DNA of 64,000 nucleotides from Naasia sp. SYSU D00057 (GTDB lineage Bacteria > Actinomycetota > Actinomycetes > Actinomycetales > Microbacteriaceae): positions 387,083 to 451,082 of the forward strand of contig NZ_JAFMSZ010000003.1 in the NCBI RefSeq assembly GCF_017916505.1, in the 5' to 3' direction. Position 1 is the stretch's first letter. Each line of letters opens with the position of its first letter. Below are positions 1 to 7,909 of the stretch, one piece after another. The position numbers were made by a program, and so were the translations under genes. Under the pieces are notes generated by a model. The model was not told the DNA's origin and made no database searches. It saw only the letters and a program-made list of their open reading frames with translations.

Positions 1-2
1 CC

Positions 3-452
3 GCCGCGCTGGGTGTGCGCCGATGGGTGGACGAGGTGGCGGCACAGGCCCCCTTCCGCGACGTCGAGGAGCTGAGCCGGGCGGGGCGGGAGGCGGCGAC
101 CCCACTGTCCGACGCGGAGCTCGACGAGGCCGTCGCCCACCATCCCCGCATCGGCGAGCAGGCCGCCGGGACCGGCACCGCTCAGCGGCTGTCGGCCGGT
201 GAGCAGGGCGGCCTCGGCGCCGCCGACGAGGGCCTCGACGCCGCCATCGCCCGCGGCAACCGCGTCTACGAGGAGCGGTTCGGGCGGGTGTTCCTCATCC
301 GGGCCGCCGGCCGCAGCCGCGAGGAGGTCGCCGACGAGCTGCAGCGGCGCCTCACCAACGCGCCCGACGAGGAGGCCGAGGAGGCGAAGGAGCAGCTGCG
401 CCAGATCATGGAGATCCGCCTGCGGGCCCTGTTCGCGGAGGAGCCCGCATGA
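3..452 (+). CDS. uraD: OHCU decarboxylase, 5' end missing
   Basis: 2-Oxo-4-hydroxy-4-carboxy-5-ureidoimidazoline decarboxylase makes S-allantoin in the last step of urate breakdown. The frame is open to the left edge and reads AALGVRRWVDEV before the first possible GTG at 15, so the true start lies outside the window. Visible family features are the region around PFRDVEEL, the AHHPRIGE motif that carries the active-site His, and the C-terminal helix with RLTNAPDEE and MEIRLRAL. The stop overlaps the uraH start by 4 bp (ATGA), so the two genes are coupled. Identity is firm; the start is not visible. Confidence 0.9.
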   Translation, partial: AALGVRRWVDEVAAQAPFRDVEELSRAGREAATPLSDAELDEAVAHHPRIGEQAAGTGTAQRLSAGEQGGLGAADEGLDAAIARGNRVYEERFGRVFLIRAAGRSREEVADELQRRLTNAPDEEAEEAKEQLRQIMEIRLRALFAEEPA

Positions 453-781
453 GCCAGATCACCACCCACGTGCTCGACGCCGCGCTCGGCAGGCCGGCGG
501 TCGGCGTGACCGTCGCGCTGCAGGCGCGCACGCCCGAGGGCTGGGCGGCCGTCGGCAAGGGCGAGACGAACGAGGACGGGCGCATCCCCGAGCTCGGACC
601 CGCGCAGGTCGAGCCCGGCATCTACCGGCTCATCTTCGCGACCGGCGACTGGTTCGAGTCGAGCGGCCGCGAGACGTTCTATCCGGAGATCGTCATCGCC
701 TTCCAGGTCGACGGCCCGGACCACTACCACGTGCCGATCCTGCTGAGCCCGTACGCGTACTCCACCTACCGGGGGTCCTGA
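449..781 (+). CDS. uraH: 5-hydroxyisourate hydrolase (transthyretin-like)
   Basis: Hydrolyses 5-hydroxyisourate, the product of urate oxidase, to OHCU, which UraD then decarboxylates. At 110 aa it has full family length. It opens with ITTHVLD (His7 is a known active-site position) and closes with the diagnostic C-terminal YRGS. There is no signal peptide, so it is cytoplasmic. The ATG at 449 overlaps the uraD stop. The gene is followed by a palindrome at 826-900 that fills the gap to the convergent guanine deaminase gene. Confidence 0.93.
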   Translation: MSQITTHVLDAALGRPAVGVTVALQARTPEGWAAVGKGETNEDGRIPELGPAQVEPGIYRLIFATGDWFESSGRETFYPEIVIAFQVDGPDHYHVPILLSPYAYSTYRGS

Positions 782-825
782 GGCCGCGCTGCCCTGCTGC
801 CGTCCCGCGACGGCGAGTCCCTTCG

Positions 826-900
826 CTCAACAGGCAGAATCTCCGTCAACAGGCGGAAACGGCCCGATTCCGCCTGTTGGCGGGAGAAGTGCCTGTTGAG
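826..900. repeat. Nested four-arm palindrome (CAACAGGC family, copy 1)
   Basis: Two direct and two inverted copies of CAACAGGC form a nested hairpin. The outer arms are CTCAACAGGCA (826-836) and its complement (890-900). The inner arms are CAACAGGCGGAA (847-858) and its complement (868-879). It lies between the convergent ends of uraH and the guanine deaminase gene, so a bidirectional terminator is likely, though no clear T tract follows. The same design recurs at 15345-15420. Confidence 0.8.
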
Positions 901-933
901 GGAGAGTGAGGGCCTGCTGACGGAGGGGCCGGG

Positions 934-1431
934 TCAGTAATCGGTGCGGGACTCGAGCGCGAGCCAGGCGTCGAACGGCGTCGGCGCGGCGTCGACCCGC
1001 AAGCCGTCGATCCTCACGTGCCACTCGGAGCGGTCGCGGCCGAACAGCTCGTAGAACTCGCGGTCGTCGAAGCCGCCGCGGGCCGCATCGTCCCGGTCGG
1101 CCGCGAAGACGATGCGGTCGACGCGGGCCCACAGCGCCGCCGAGAGGCAGAGCGGGCAGGGCTCGCAGGACGTGTAGAGGGTGGCACCCGGCAGGGCGAA
1201 GTCGCCGGCCGCCTTGCACGCGGCACGGATCGCCTGCACCTCGGCGTGCGCGGTCGGGTCGAGGTCGCGCGTCACCCGGTTCTGGCCCTCGGCGAGCACC
1301 TCTCCGTCCCGCACGACGAGCGCGCCGAACGGACCCCCGCCCGCCGCGACGTTGTCGACCGCCAGCTCGATGGCCCGCGCCAGCCACCTCGCGTCCGCCG
1401 CCGCCGCGTCCGCCGCGTCTCGCGCGGTCAT
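934..1431 (-). CDS. guaD: Guanine deaminase (cytidine-deaminase fold)
   Basis: Zinc-dependent hydrolytic deaminase, 165 aa, the usual size of the small bacterial guanine deaminases. The zinc site is His62-Ala-Glu64 (HAEV) plus Cys92 and Cys95 (PCPLC), with Glu64 as the proton shuttle. GGGPFGALVV and FDDREFYELF are typical of GuaD rather than of the tRNA deaminase TadA, and the purine context supports guanine to xanthine. The ATG at 1431 overlaps the urate oxidase stop by 4 bp. An upstream in-frame start at 1455 is possible but would extend further into that gene. Confidence 0.85.
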   Translation of the reverse strand: MTARDAADAAAADARWLARAIELAVDNVAAGGGPFGALVVRDGEVLAEGQNRVTRDLDPTAHAEVQAIRAACKAAGDFALPGATLYTSCEPCPLCLSAALWARVDRIVFAADRDDAARGGFDDREFYELFGRDRSEWHVRIDGLRVDAAPTPFDAWLALESRTDY

Positions 1432-2327
1432 GCGAGGCCCGCCGAGAAGCGCCACGCGTCGCCGGCAGCCGGAGCGTCGTCGCGCGTCACCGTCGCCTCG
1501 ATGAGGCCATAGGGGCGGTCATCCGCATGGAAGACCTCGCCCGCGTTGTCGACGCCGAATCGCGAGAAGTCCACGACGAAATGATGCTTGTTCGGAGCGG
1601 TCAGGCGCATCTCCGCGATCTGCGGGTACGCCTCGAGCGCCGCGCGGGCCATGTGCCAGAGCGTCTGCTGCAGCGCGAGGGAGTGCAGGTTCGCGAACCG
1701 CTCGATCATCACGCGCTTCACTCCCTCGTACATGCCGTTCCAGTCGACGCCGCCGAGGTCGCCGCTGACCCGCCACCGCGCGACGAGAGAGGTCGCCATG
1801 ACGCGGTCGTCGGTCGGCGCGAGCGTCGTGTACTCGTCGGTGAGGAAGTCCTTGAACGCCGACCCCGTCGACTTGAGGATCACGAGGTCCTTGAGGCCCT
1901 GGACGACGTGCTCGCCCGTGGCGTCCACGGTGATCGCGGCCGTGCGCACCCCCTGCCCGCTGCGCACCCAGGTGTGGTCGTGCTCGTCGCCGTCGACCTC
2001 GACCCGGCTCCAGCCGAACCGCTCGATCTCGATGCGCGCTCCCTCGACCGGGTCGATGTCCGCGACGAAGTGCCGGGCGAGCGAGAGGCCCCAGTCCTCG
2101 ATCGGGTCGACCGGATGCGTCCTCGCCCACACGTACGCCGAGTTCTTCTGGGTGTCGGTCGGCAGCACGGCCGACTGGTCGCCCTCGAGGTACGCGGCGG
2201 CGAAGTCGCCCCGAAGCGCGGTCGTGACGTTGAGGTCGACGATCTCGTGCCGGGGGGTGTCGCGGACGATGCGGACGAGGCGGGTCTCCGCCTTTCCGTA
2301 CTGGTGGGATCCGAGGACGATGGCCAT
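1428..2327 (-). CDS. uox: Urate oxidase (uricase)
   Basis: Cofactor-free oxidase that converts urate to 5-hydroxyisourate with O2. The 299-residue length fits single-domain uricases made of two T-fold repeats. The N-terminal HQYGKAETR contains Lys12 of the catalytic dyad, LPTDTQKNSAY (residues 55-65) contains the Thr partner, and KSTGSAF and NKHHF are substrate and oxygen-site motifs. The frame extends upstream, but ATG 2327 places the conserved N terminus at residue 1. It is translationally coupled to the downstream guanine deaminase gene. Confidence 0.93.
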   Translation of the reverse strand: MAIVLGSHQYGKAETRLVRIVRDTPRHEIVDLNVTTALRGDFAAAYLEGDQSAVLPTDTQKNSAYVWARTHPVDPIEDWGLSLARHFVADIDPVEGARIEIERFGWSRVEVDGDEHDHTWVRSGQGVRTAAITVDATGEHVVQGLKDLVILKSTGSAFKDFLTDEYTTLAPTDDRVMATSLVARWRVSGDLGGVDWNGMYEGVKRVMIERFANLHSLALQQTLWHMARAALEAYPQIAEMRLTAPNKHHFVVDFSRFGVDNAGEVFHADDRPYGLIEATVTRDDAPAAGDAWRFSAGLA

Positions 2328-2370
2328 GTCCGGATCATCGCAGTCGCGTGTGTCCGGGGTGTAACGGCCG

Positions 2371-2946
2371 TCACGGGACGGAGGAGGACCGCCCGGCGCC
2401 GTCCCGCCACTCGCGGTCGAGGAGTGCGTACACGAGCGTGCTCGTCCACTCGCCCTTGAACCACTCGTCCTCGACGAAGTGCGCCTCGAGGCGCAGCCCG
2501 AGCCGCTCGAGGACGCGGGCCGACGCGGTGTTGCGCGCATCCAGTCGGCCCATCACCCGGTGAGCGCCCAGCTCGTCGAAGGCGAGCGCGAGGAGCGGCC
2601 GGCACGCCTCCGTCGCGAAGCCGCGCCCCCTGACCTCCGGGGAGAAGATGTAGCCGATCTCCACGGTGCCCGCCGGCTCGGCCGGGCGCATGAGGATGAC
2701 GTCGCCGATGATCCGTCCCTCGTGCTCGACCCCGAGCGTGAGGTTCTCGCCCGCCATCTCGGGCAGGTCGCGGGTCGCCCACATGCCCGCCATGCGCCGG
2801 TCGATCTCGACGAGGTCCATCGGCGGGAACGGCACGTAGCGGCACGTCTCCCGGTCGGAGCGGTAGGCGAGCAGGTCCTCGCGGTCGGCGGGCACGAGCG
2901 GACGCAGGAGCAGGCGCTCCGTGCGGAGCGGAAGGTCGGGGATCAC
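2371..2946 (-). CDS. GNAT acetyltransferase (RimJ/RimL type)
   Basis: 191-residue GNAT-fold N-acetyltransferase. It begins LPLRTERLLLRPL, the usual start of RimJ/RimL-like members. It carries the acetyl-CoA loop in PEVRGRGFATEA and the C-terminal NTASARVLERLGLR helix typical of this group. The GTG start overlaps the allantoinase stop by 4 bp (GTGA), so it is translated after allantoinase. The substrate cannot be read from sequence, and a role in purine breakdown is not implied beyond co-transcription. Confidence 0.85.
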   Translation of the reverse strand: MIPDLPLRTERLLLRPLVPADREDLLAYRSDRETCRYVPFPPMDLVEIDRRMAGMWATRDLPEMAGENLTLGVEHEGRIIGDVILMRPAEPAGTVEIGYIFSPEVRGRGFATEACRPLLALAFDELGAHRVMGRLDARNTASARVLERLGLRLEAHFVEDEWFKGEWTSTLVYALLDREWRDGAGRSSSVP

Positions 2947-4280
2947 TCCGCCCGTTGTAGCAGGCGCCCGGCGGGGGCAGCGGGGTCGACGTCGCGGCCG
3001 CGGAGCAGGGTGCGGCGGACCCGGCCCGTCAAGGTGGCGCCGTCGTAGGCGCTGACCGGGTTGCGGTGCAGCAGCCGCGCCGCCTCGACGTGGACGACGT
3101 CGTCGGGAGCGAAGACAGCGAGGTCCGCGTCGGCGCCCACCGTGATGCGGCCCTTGCGGGCGAGGCCGGCGAAGTCCGCGGTGTTCGTCGCCATCCAGGC
3201 GGCCACGCGCTCGAGGCCGATGCCGCGGCGCCGGGCCTCCGTCCACACCGCCGTCAGGCCGAGCTGCAGTCCGGCGATGCCTCCCCACGCCACCTGGAAG
3301 TCGCCGTCGCCCGCGAACTTCCGCTCGGGCGTCGACGGGGAGTGGTCCGAGACGACGAGGTCGATGGTGTCGTCGACGAGGCCCTGCCAGAGGGCGTCCT
3401 GATTCGCGGCGTCGCGGATCGGCGGGCAGCACTTGTACTGGGTCGCCCCGTCCGGGATGTGCTCCTCGTCGAGGGTCAGGTAGTGCGGGCAGGTCTCGGC
3501 GGTGACCGGCAGCCCCTCCGCCTTCGCGGCCGCGATGAGGGGCAGGCCGGCGGCGGCCGACAGGTGCAGGATGTGGGCGCGCGCGCCCGTCTCGCGCACG
3601 CCGTCGAGAACGGCCGAGATCGCGGCCGTCTCGGCCTCCGGCGGACGGGACTCGACGAAGCGCGGGTAGCGGCGGCCGCCGTCGTTGCTGCTCGCGGCGA
3701 GCACGTCCGGATCCTCGGCGTGGACGATCAGCACGCCGCCGAAGGAGGCCACCTCGGCGAGCGCGGCCCGCAGCTGCGCACGGGAGAGCTCGGGGAACTC
3801 GTCGACGCCGCTCGGCGCGAGGAAGGCCTTGAAGCCGAACACTCCGGCATCGTGCAGGCGGCGGAGCGAGCCGAGCGACGACGGGATCGCGCCGCCCCAG
3901 AAGCCGACATCGACCGCGATGGACCCCTCCGCGGCAGCATGCTTCAGCCGCAGGGCTGGCACGTCGACCGTGGGCGGAATGGAATTGAGCGGCATGTCGA
4001 GAAGGGTGGTGACGCCGCCCGCGGCCGCGGCCCGGGTGGCGGTGGCGAAGCCCTCCCACTCGGTGCGGCCCGGCTCGTTGATGTGCACGTGGGTGTCGAC
4101 GAGTCCGGGCAGCAGGACCTCGTCGTCCGCCAGCTCGACGGTCTCGGGCGCGGCGAGGCCGGAGCCGAGCGGCTCCACCGCGGCGATCCGCCCATCCCGC
4201 ACGCCCACCTCGGCGGCGCGGAACCGCCCGTCGACGAGCACGCGCTCGCCGCGGAGCACCCGGTCGAACCCGTCCGCCAT
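2943..4280 (-). CDS. allB: Allantoinase
   Basis: Hydrolyses allantoin to allantoate. It is a 445-residue cyclic amidohydrolase with an intact binuclear metal site: DTHVHINEPGR (His64, His66), the carboxylated lysine in GFKAFLAPSG (Lys151), His187 (VHAED), His239 and Asp312 (VSDHSPSTPE). The ATG at 4280 follows GGAGACCTC, which acts as the ribosome-binding site; an upstream ATG at 4331 lacks one. Allantoate-degrading enzymes are not in the window and may lie to the left. Confidence 0.93.
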   Translation of the reverse strand: MADGFDRVLRGERVLVDGRFRAAEVGVRDGRIAAVEPLGSGLAAPETVELADDEVLLPGLVDTHVHINEPGRTEWEGFATATRAAAAGGVTTLLDMPLNSIPPTVDVPALRLKHAAAEGSIAVDVGFWGGAIPSSLGSLRRLHDAGVFGFKAFLAPSGVDEFPELSRAQLRAALAEVASFGGVLIVHAEDPDVLAASSNDGGRRYPRFVESRPPEAETAAISAVLDGVRETGARAHILHLSAAAGLPLIAAAKAEGLPVTAETCPHYLTLDEEHIPDGATQYKCCPPIRDAANQDALWQGLVDDTIDLVVSDHSPSTPERKFAGDGDFQVAWGGIAGLQLGLTAVWTEARRRGIGLERVAAWMATNTADFAGLARKGRITVGADADLAVFAPDDVVHVEAARLLHRNPVSAYDGATLTGRVRRTLLRGRDVDPAAPAGRLLQRAE

Positions 4281-4376
4281 GAGGTCTCCGTTCCGCGACC
4301 GCGACCGCGTTGCGCATGCCGCTCGCCGCATTCAACCAGCGCCATGCGACGGGCATGTTACGGGCGCAGGCGGACG

Positions 4377-4673
4377 TCAGCCGGTGACGCTGAGCAGGGA
4401 CAGGGCCGCGGCCGCCCCGCCGACCCACGCCCACACCCGCACGCGCCGGCGCCCGTCCTTCGCGGCACGGATCGCCAAGACGGCGAGGATCACCGCCGAG
4501 GCGCCGAGCGGTATGGCCGCGAGCTCCGCGAGCAGCCACGGCGACACCTCGAACGTGGGCTGGGCCTCCGGCGGCAGGAGGAAGCCGAGCAGCCACGAGT
4601 AGGACAGCAGCCACAGGACCAGGGCCGCGACCGCGAGCACCACCGACACCGATCCCGCTCTCGACCTGCGCAT
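4377..4673 (-). CDS. Small membrane protein, unknown function
   Basis: 98 residues with a basic start (MRRSRAGS) followed by three hydrophobic segments at about residues 8-33, 45-69 and 80-97, split by an acidic loop and the basic stretch KDGRRRVRVW. The ATG at 4673 follows a purine-rich GGGAG. No family was recognised. It is divergent from the amidohydrolase at 4761 and upstream of allantoinase on the same strand, about 100 bp away. It resembles the short actinobacterial proteins annotated only as hypothetical membrane proteins. Confidence 0.6.
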   Translation of the reverse strand: MRRSRAGSVSVVLAVAALVLWLLSYSWLLGFLLPPEAQPTFEVSPWLLAELAAIPLGASAVILAVLAIRAAKDGRRRVRVWAWVGGAAAALSLLSVTG

Positions 4674-4760
4674 GCCGGGATTCTCCCGGGCGCGCGCTGC
4701 GTAACGCGAGCGCAACAGACGGGAAACCTGGGGCGCGGGCGGGATTGCCACGATGGCGCC

Positions 4761-6131
4761 GTGAACCTCCTCGTGACCAACGCCCGCCTCGTCCCCGTGA
4801 ACCCCGCCCTGCCCGACCTCGGCTACCTCGAGCGCGGCTGGCTGCACGTGAAGGACGGGCGCATCGAGGCGATCGGCGAGGGGGACGCGCCGGCGGTCGA
4901 CGGCGCGAAGATCCTCGACGTCGACGGCAGCTTCGTCGCGCCCGGCTTCATCTCGTCCCACAGCCACCTGTTCACGAGCGGCTCCCGCGGCCTCGGGGTC
5001 GACCAGACGCTCTACGGCTGGTGCACGTCGATGTTCAGCCTGCTCCGCCACGCCTCCCCGGAGGCCATCTACTGGAGCACGCTGCACGGCTCCCTCGACT
5101 TCCTCGTCAACGGCGTCACCACCGCCTTCGACTTCACCGACCCGCGCATCCCGTGGGAGCCGATGGTGGCGGGGGAGCGCGCGAAGGTCGGGCAGCTGCG
5201 CGACATCGCCTGGCAGCTGAGCCAGATCGACGGCAAGGCGGACAGCGGCATCCGCTACCTCAACGCGACCGGCCTCGACGACGCCCAGGGCACGGACGAG
5301 CAGATCTTCGACCGCCTTGGGGAGGCGGTCGCCCACGCCCGCGGCAAGGACGCCGATCGGATGCTGGGCGCCGCCATCATGGGCGCCGTCCAGTGGTCGT
5401 CGCGGCCGGACGCCGCCGAGCTCGAGGTCGAGGCGATGCGCCGCTTCGGGATCACCAACCAGGCGCACTTCCTCGAGACCCGCGAGGAGGTGGATGTGCA
5501 GCGCGCCAAGTTCGACCTGTACGTGCGCGCCGGCGCGCTCGGCCCGGACCTGGTGTTCGGGCACTTCATCCAGACCACGCCGCAGATCATCGAGACCGCG
5601 GCGGCCGGCGGCTCCGGCATGTCCTGGCAGCCCGCATCGAACGGGCGCCTGGCTTCCGGGGTGGCCGACCTGCCGGCGATCCGCGCGGCCGGCATGACGG
5701 TGGGCATGGGGCTCGACGACCAGGCGTGCACGGACATCGCCGACCCCTGGCAGAACATGCGCATGGGCATGTACATGGTGCGGGCGCAGACGGGCGATCC
5801 GCTGTCGATGATGCCGGAGGACGTGCTGGAGCTGCACACGCTCGGCTCCGCCCGCGTGCTGCAGGTGGACGACCGCGTCGGCAGCCTCGAGCCCGGCAAG
5901 TTCGCGGACTTCGTCGTCGTGGATCCGCGGACGCCGGACATCGGGCCGCTCTGGAACCCGGTGCGCAGCTACGTACTCGCCTGCGGCCTGCGGAACCTCA
6001 AGCAGGTGTACGTCGGGGGCGTGCTGCAGGCGCAGGACGGCGTCTCCACGAGCCCGCTCGCCGAGGAGGCGTCGGCGAAGATCCACGAGCTCCTGCCGGC
6101 GATCGACCGCGAGCACGACATCATCCGCTGA
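4761..6131 (+). CDS. Amidohydrolase, 8-oxoguanine/chlorohydrolase type
   Basis: 456-residue metal-dependent deaminase or hydrolase of the subtype that includes 8-oxoguanine deaminase, TrzN and AtzA. The mononuclear metal site is complete: His67 and His69 (SHSHL), His236 (QAHFLET), His268 and Asp319 (GMGLDD). The C terminus has the usual GSLEPGKFADFVVVD strand. The GTG start lacks a Shine-Dalgarno; a CACGAT -10-like hexamer ends 6 nt before it, suggesting a leaderless mRNA. A purine or related N-heterocycle is the likely substrate from context. Confidence 0.8.
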   Translation: MNLLVTNARLVPVNPALPDLGYLERGWLHVKDGRIEAIGEGDAPAVDGAKILDVDGSFVAPGFISSHSHLFTSGSRGLGVDQTLYGWCTSMFSLLRHASPEAIYWSTLHGSLDFLVNGVTTAFDFTDPRIPWEPMVAGERAKVGQLRDIAWQLSQIDGKADSGIRYLNATGLDDAQGTDEQIFDRLGEAVAHARGKDADRMLGAAIMGAVQWSSRPDAAELEVEAMRRFGITNQAHFLETREEVDVQRAKFDLYVRAGALGPDLVFGHFIQTTPQIIETAAAGGSGMSWQPASNGRLASGVADLPAIRAAGMTVGMGLDDQACTDIADPWQNMRMGMYMVRAQTGDPLSMMPEDVLELHTLGSARVLQVDDRVGSLEPGKFADFVVVDPRTPDIGPLWNPVRSYVLACGLRNLKQVYVGGVLQAQDGVSTSPLAEEASAKIHELLPAIDREHDIIR

Positions 6132-6551
6132 CGCGGTCGGCGGTTCCGGGGGGAACGCGAGGGCCGGGCAGGGTGCGCTCCTTTCCGGCCCTTCCGCATG
6201 AGTCCGGCGTGTGGCTCAGCAGGAGCCGAGGGTGCTCAGCAGGAAGATTCGGCCCTGTTTCGCCTGCTGAAGGCCGGACTCGCCTGCTGAACACCGTCGG
6301 CGCCTGCTGAAGGTGGGTGGGCGGTCGGGCTGTTCCTGCTGGACGGTCACGGCGCCGCTCATGGACTTCCGGCAGGTCATCCCGGAGCCTGCCCTGTTCA
6401 GCAGGTGCGCAGGGTGCCCAGCAGGAAGAATCGGCCCTGTTCCGCCTGCCGGACCACTCCGGTGACTGCTGAGCATGCCTCGACGGCCGTGCCGTTCCTG
6501 CCGAAGGGCCGCCGGCGGATGCTGACAGCTGACGGAGGGGAGGATCGGCGG
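6132..6551. repeat. 420-bp gap filled by TCAGCAGG-family inverted repeats
   Basis: This gap between convergent genes contains at least eight copies of TCAGCAGG or close variants. Direct copies lie at 6215, 6235, 6398 and 6418; inverted copies at 6263, 6283, 6303, 6335 and 6467. The block starting CAGCAGGAAGATTCGGCCC at 6237 recurs at 6419 with only a few changes, so a unit of about 180 bp was duplicated. No coding frame with a credible start was seen. Confidence 0.75.
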
Positions 6552-7127
6552 TCACCCGGGCAGGTCGAAGCGCGCCCAGCCCTCGTCCGAGAGGCCGAAC
6601 TCGACCCGGTGGCTCGGCCCCTCGGGGTCCGCCTCCCAGAACGTGAGGCGCGACGGACGCACGCGGTAGCCGACCCAGGTCGCCGGGGCCTCCAGCGCGG
6701 CGATGTCGTGGGCATCGGCGAACTCCGCCCACTGACGCGTCCGCTCCTCGCGCGGCAGCTGGGCGACCTCGGCCGTGTTCTGCCACGCGAGCTGCCGCAG
6801 GTAGGGGGAGCGGCGGGCGTAGACGCGGCGCTCCTCGTCCCCGTCGGCGCGCTCCGCGCGGCCCTGGACGACGAGCTGCCGCGCGAAGCCGGGCCAGAGC
6901 AGGTCGAGCGCGACGCCGGGGAAGGAGGCCAGCTGCGCGACCTTCCGGGAGTTCGCGTCGGTGTGGAGGAAAAAGCCGGTCTCGTCCCACTCGCTGAGCA
7001 GCACGGTCCGGATGTCCGGCAGTCCGGACGCGTCGACGGTCGCGAGCTGCATCCGCGGCCGCTCGGGATCGTCGTTGCCGGGCAGCCAGTCGGCGAGGAG
7101 GCGCAGCGCCTCGGCGGGCAGGGTCAC
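6552..7127 (-). CDS. Pyridoxamine-5'-phosphate-oxidase-family flavoprotein
   Basis: 191-residue FMN-binding split-barrel protein. It has MQLATVDASGLPDIRTVLL, FFLHTDANSRKVAQL and a C-terminal WVGYRVRPSRLTFWE region that matches the PdxH C-terminal block (P.R.EFW). Length is slightly below typical PdxH (about 210), so true PNP oxidase activity is plausible but not certain. The GTG start overlaps the creatininase-like stop (GTGA), making it the third gene of a coupled trio. Confidence 0.75.
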   Translation of the reverse strand: MTLPAEALRLLADWLPGNDDPERPRMQLATVDASGLPDIRTVLLSEWDETGFFLHTDANSRKVAQLASFPGVALDLLWPGFARQLVVQGRAERADGDEERRVYARRSPYLRQLAWQNTAEVAQLPREERTRQWAEFADAHDIAALEAPATWVGYRVRPSRLTFWEADPEGPSHRVEFGLSDEGWARFDLPG

Positions 7128-7909
7128 GAGGCGACGCCAGGGGAGAACCGGGCGATCTCGCCGAGCGCTCCGACGACGCCGTCGACGCTGCGCTCGAACA
7201 TCCGCGCGCCCTCGGCGGCGCTGGCCCCGGTCGGATCGCCGACGACGCCGGAAGGACCGAAGTCGTTCGAGAGCCAGCCGAAGGTCACCGGATAGCCGTT
7301 GAAGCCGATCTGCTCGAAGTCCGCCAGGTGCTCCGGCACGTTCCGGGCGAAGCGGCTCTCGTCGACGAGGTCGGGGCGGAGGTGCATCACGATGGAGGTC
7401 TCCGCGTAGCCGGCGTGGATGCCCATGCCGAACTCGTCGGGGCGCCCGTCCTGCCCGTCGCCGGCGGCGACCCGGGTCGCGGGCATCGTGAAGGTCTGCA
7501 GCCCGAACAGGCGGCGCAGCTCCCGGTTCGCGACCTGGAGCAGGGCCGCGTTGCCGCCGTGCCCGTTGAGGAACACCACCTTGCGCGCGGGGGTCTGTGC
7601 GATCGAGCGGCCGAGGTCGGTGAGCACAGAGAAGAGCGTCGTCGCGCTCAGCCAGAGGGTGCCGGGCGCCCAGGAGTGCTCGTCCGACTTCGTGATCGTC
7701 AGCGTCGGCGCCTGCCAGACGTCCATCCCCCCCGACGCCGCGCGAGCCACGGCGGCGGTCGCCACCGTCTCCGAGATGAGCGAGTCCGTGACGAGCGGCA
7801 GGTGCGGCCCGTGATGCTCGATCGCCCCGGTCGGGACGACGATCACCGACTCGGCGGTCAGGGTGGAGGCCACGTCGCTGCCGGGAAGCTCTGCGAGGAG
7901 GCGGCTCAT
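7124..7909 (-). CDS. Creatininase-family amidohydrolase
   Basis: 261-residue member of the creatininase fold, which includes creatininase, MftE and formamide hydrolases of flavin biosynthesis. Metal-site motifs are GAIEHHGPHLPLVTD (Glu, two His, Asp) near residues 28-42, NGHGGNAALL near 115, and HAGYAETS near 155 with the final Glu. It overlaps the upstream FAD oxidase by 4 bp and the downstream PNPOx-like gene by 4 bp. The substrate is unknown; true creatininase is only one possibility. Confidence 0.82.
   Translation of the reverse strand: MSRLLAELPGSDVASTLTAESVIVVPTGAIEHHGPHLPLVTDSLISETVATAAVARAASGGMDVWQAPTLTITKSDEHSWAPGTLWLSATTLFSVLTDLGRSIAQTPARKVVFLNGHGGNAALLQVANRELRRLFGLQTFTMPATRVAAGDGQDGRPDEFGMGIHAGYAETSIVMHLRPDLVDESRFARNVPEHLADFEQIGFNGYPVTFGWLSNDFGPSGVVGDPTGASAAEGARMFERSVDGVVGALGEIARFSPGVAS

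Noticed and set aside
2947-4614. Long open frame on the minus strand continuous with the GNAT gene
   Set aside because: The upstream part is a shadow of allantoinase in another frame with Arg/Gly/Ala-rich translation; only the last 191 codons look like a protein, with a GTG start in the usual GTGA overlap.
3066-4760. N-terminal extension of the amidohydrolase at 4761
   Set aside because: The frame is open upstream but antisense to allantoinase, and the conserved amidohydrolase N terminus begins at the GTG at 4761.
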